Shown here: positions 62,078 to 64,000 of the stretch, piece after piece
Position numbering within the stretch: the first letter of the stretch is position 1
Layout: each line of letters opens with the position of its first letter
NCBI RefSeq assembly: GCF_932526225.1
Contig: NC_064037.1
Location: 2,695,203-2,759,202, forward strand
Length of the DNA stretch: 64,000 nt
Direction of reading: 5' to 3'
Source: Nematostella vectensis
Taxonomy: Eukaryota > Cnidaria > Anthozoa > Actiniaria > Edwardsiidae
The notes under the pieces: generated by a model
What the model saw: the letters and a program-made list of their open reading frames with translations, nothing else
Databases searched by the model: none
Told to the model about the DNA's origin: nothing
Made by a program: the position numbers and the translations under genes

Positions 62078-62284
62078 TTGTTACAGCAAAACTCGTTGTT
62101 GCGCGACCTCGGCGATTATCCAAAATCCTTGTCTCGTTTGGGAATAGCCGCGTGGCCAGACACAAGCTTTGGGGTGGTTTGTCTGGGTTGATTGTTTGGT
62201 TTGATTGACTACGCGCTATTCCCAAACGAAGAAAGGAATTTTTGATTCGGTGAGGTCGCGCAACAACGAATTTGGCTATAACAA
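62078..62284. mobile_element. Foldback MITE with arms of about 75 bp
   Basis: The left arm starts TTGTTACAGC and contains TCGTTGTTGCGCGACCTC. The right arm is its imperfect complement, ending GCTATAACAA. CGTTTGGGAATAG closes the inner stem. No coding capacity. Target duplication unclear. Confidence 0.8.
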
Positions 62285-63387
62285 TCTACCACAAACTATC
62301 AATGTCAATCATGATTATTTGTTTCACTCAGTTGTAGTATCACTTAACTCGACAAAGCATATGATAGCCATAGAATTCCCGCATTAATTACTTATATGAA
62401 AGTTTTTTTCTCTCTTTTCTTCCCTTTTCAATTCAATTTCTTTGCGGTGTCTTTGACTATACATCTTTTTCGCATAACAAATTATGTTTTTGTTTGAGAA
62501 TTCGAATGCAAGCATTAGAAAATATGCGATTGTATTCAATAATACATCCTAACAAAAATAATAGTCAGCCTTCCTTCTAAGCTCTAGAACAACACCTTGT
62601 TTTGGGTACCGCACTTTTTTCCAAAGCTTGAAGTAAAACGCAACACACAAGTGTGAATATTTTCGCGCAGTGTCCCTTTATCGGCCTTTACACACTTCCA
62701 CCTTTGCATGTTTTAGCTTTCATCTAGTGTTTATATTTTCGAACTCTTGAAGCAGCGCAATGAAAAGATATGTGGCACAAAAACTTCCACATTTGATGTA
62801 TTATAAAATGACAAAAACAAGGGGCTCTGCTGTAGCTACAAAACAAGGGGTTCCCGCGCTCGCCCCAGGCCCTTCTGGACCATTAAAAAAAACGACAGTC
62901 GTTGAATGACGTACCGTAAATTACTACTTACTCATTTAGTTGCCGCACTTAAAAGACTCTTAAATAATCGGCGCACATTGGGCCTCAAAATGTTTATAAG
63001 CTTTTCCCTCAAAAAGACCAATACATCTACAATTTGGATTTGGTTATAACAATAAAATCCTACATGAGGAGAGAGTAAAGAAGTGGTTTAAAAATTAATA
63101 TATGGTACGTCAACTTCAAACCACTCGATAAAAGTTCATTTAGTTTATATTATAAAACGACTCAAGAATCCATGTGGAGGACACACGCGCTTGGCGCCAG
63201 CATGCGTACGCGCTCCCCAAAACTAGATTGCAACGTAAGAAACTTTTTTTAATTGTTGTATATAACAAATAATTCTCATTTTTGTACGTCTTTCCTCAAA
63301 GGATGCACAGAATACGTCACCGCGTCGACTGCGTCTAGTTGCGTACGTATTGTTCATGACAAGTTGTGACGTCATCTTCCACCCATT
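62285..63387. other. Non-coding DNA, nothing recognised
   Basis: A+T-rich. No gene, RNA or repeat identified. Confidence 0.35.
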
Positions 63388-63784
63388 AAGGCCGATTTAG
63401 ACAGCACGATTTAGCGCCCGCGACACCTCTACAACTTGCCTGCGACATGCCTAGGACTTGCCTGCGACACCTCTACAACTTGCCTGCGACTTGCCTAGGA
63501 CTTGCCTGCGACACCTCTACAACTTGCCTGCGACTTGCCTAGGACTTGCCCGCAACACCTCTACAACTTGCCTGCGACTTGCCTAGGACTTGCCTGCGAC
63601 ACCTCTACAACTTGCCTGCGACATGACTAGGACTTGCCCGCGACACCTCTACAACTCGAGTCGTAGAGTGTAAATCAGCTAACGACTCAGCTACGATGCT
63701 CGACTACGAAAGTCGTAGTGTGTAATTCAGGGCTAAGACATGTCGTAGACAGGTCGCATACGACTAAACCGTGCTATCTAAGTC
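63388..63784. mobile_element. MITE with an internal minisatellite
   Basis: Terminal inverted repeats GATTTAGACAGCACGATTTAG (left) and the complement of CTAAACCGTGCTATCTAAGTC (right). Between them lie 44-bp tandem repeats and a short inverted segment with GTCGTAG/CTACGAC motifs. Confidence 0.72.
63421..63656. repeat. 44-bp tandem repeat, about 5.4 copies
   Basis: Units start at 63421, 63465, 63509, 63553, 63597 and 63641, each opening CGACACCTCTACAACTTGCC (with minor changes). Each unit is itself built from GCGACTTGCC-like half-motifs. Confidence 0.93.
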
Positions 63785-64000
63785 ACACGCGTAAAGTTTT
63801 CGTTTCGACTCGAAGAAATTGTTGCGGAAAGTGGAAATGCTACTCTTCGTGACTCTGAGAACAAAAAAAAACAAATGGTGTCGCACGTAAAAAAAATTAG
63901 CGTGCGACTTCCATTTAAACACATTTCGGGTGTCTTAGTTTGCTTTCGGGCTACCTGTAAAATAGCTGACACTCTTGTCTGCGTTAAACTTGATCCAACC
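63785..64000. other. Right-edge sequence, nothing recognised
   Basis: A short frame on the minus strand (63778-63972) overlaps the MITE end and shows no family resemblance. Confidence 0.35.

Overview
The window reads as nuclear DNA of an intron-rich, A+T-rich animal. The best guess is an anthozoan cnidarian of sea-anemone type. This is inferred from a nicotinic-type cys-loop receptor, a rhodopsin-class GPCR and an HGH1 orthologue with GT-AG introns, together with a CR1-like LINE and many small inverted-repeat elements. No organism label can be read directly from the sequence.

Layout. 1-698: nothing recognised. 699-7469: a G-rich satellite of about 119 bp units, split by an intact two-ORF LINE (1025-6476, minus strand) with a 9-bp target duplication. 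8042-20746 (minus): a complete gene that I assemble from 13 exons (918 codons). It encodes a GH63/MGH1-like glycoside hydrolase whose closest recognisable relatives are bacterial. Its ninth intron holds a 2-kb array of 21-bp repeats and an AT-rich array. 21441-23314 (plus): HGH1, three exons, head-to-head with the hydrolase across about 0.7 kb. 23625-25923 (minus): a three-exon class A GPCR of 395 codons, convergent with HGH1. 26996-34757: a tandem duplication of a 3.4-kb non-coding unit; the first copy carries a 1-kb TTAA-flanked MITE that is absent from the second. 34758-45833: mostly unrecognised DNA with hairpins, a microsatellite, a foldback with a 14-bp target duplication, and one orphan signal-peptide exon (42870-42939, minus). 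45834-51468 (minus): a complete five-exon nicotinic-receptor-like subunit (531 codons). Its introns hold a MITE, a CCAAT-bearing minisatellite, a partly duplicated exon end and a near-perfect hairpin. 51482-64000: no gene seen; two inverted-repeat elements near the right end, one with 44-bp tandem repeats inside.

How the genes fit together. The hydrolase (predicted cytosolic sugar metabolism) and HGH1 (folding factor for translation elongation factor 2) share a divergent intergenic region. The GPCR and the channel subunit are membrane receptors with no evident link to them. Exon joins were derived by eye from splice signals, continuous reading frame and family resemblance recalled from memory. 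All total coding lengths are multiples of three, but no alignment or transcript data were available.
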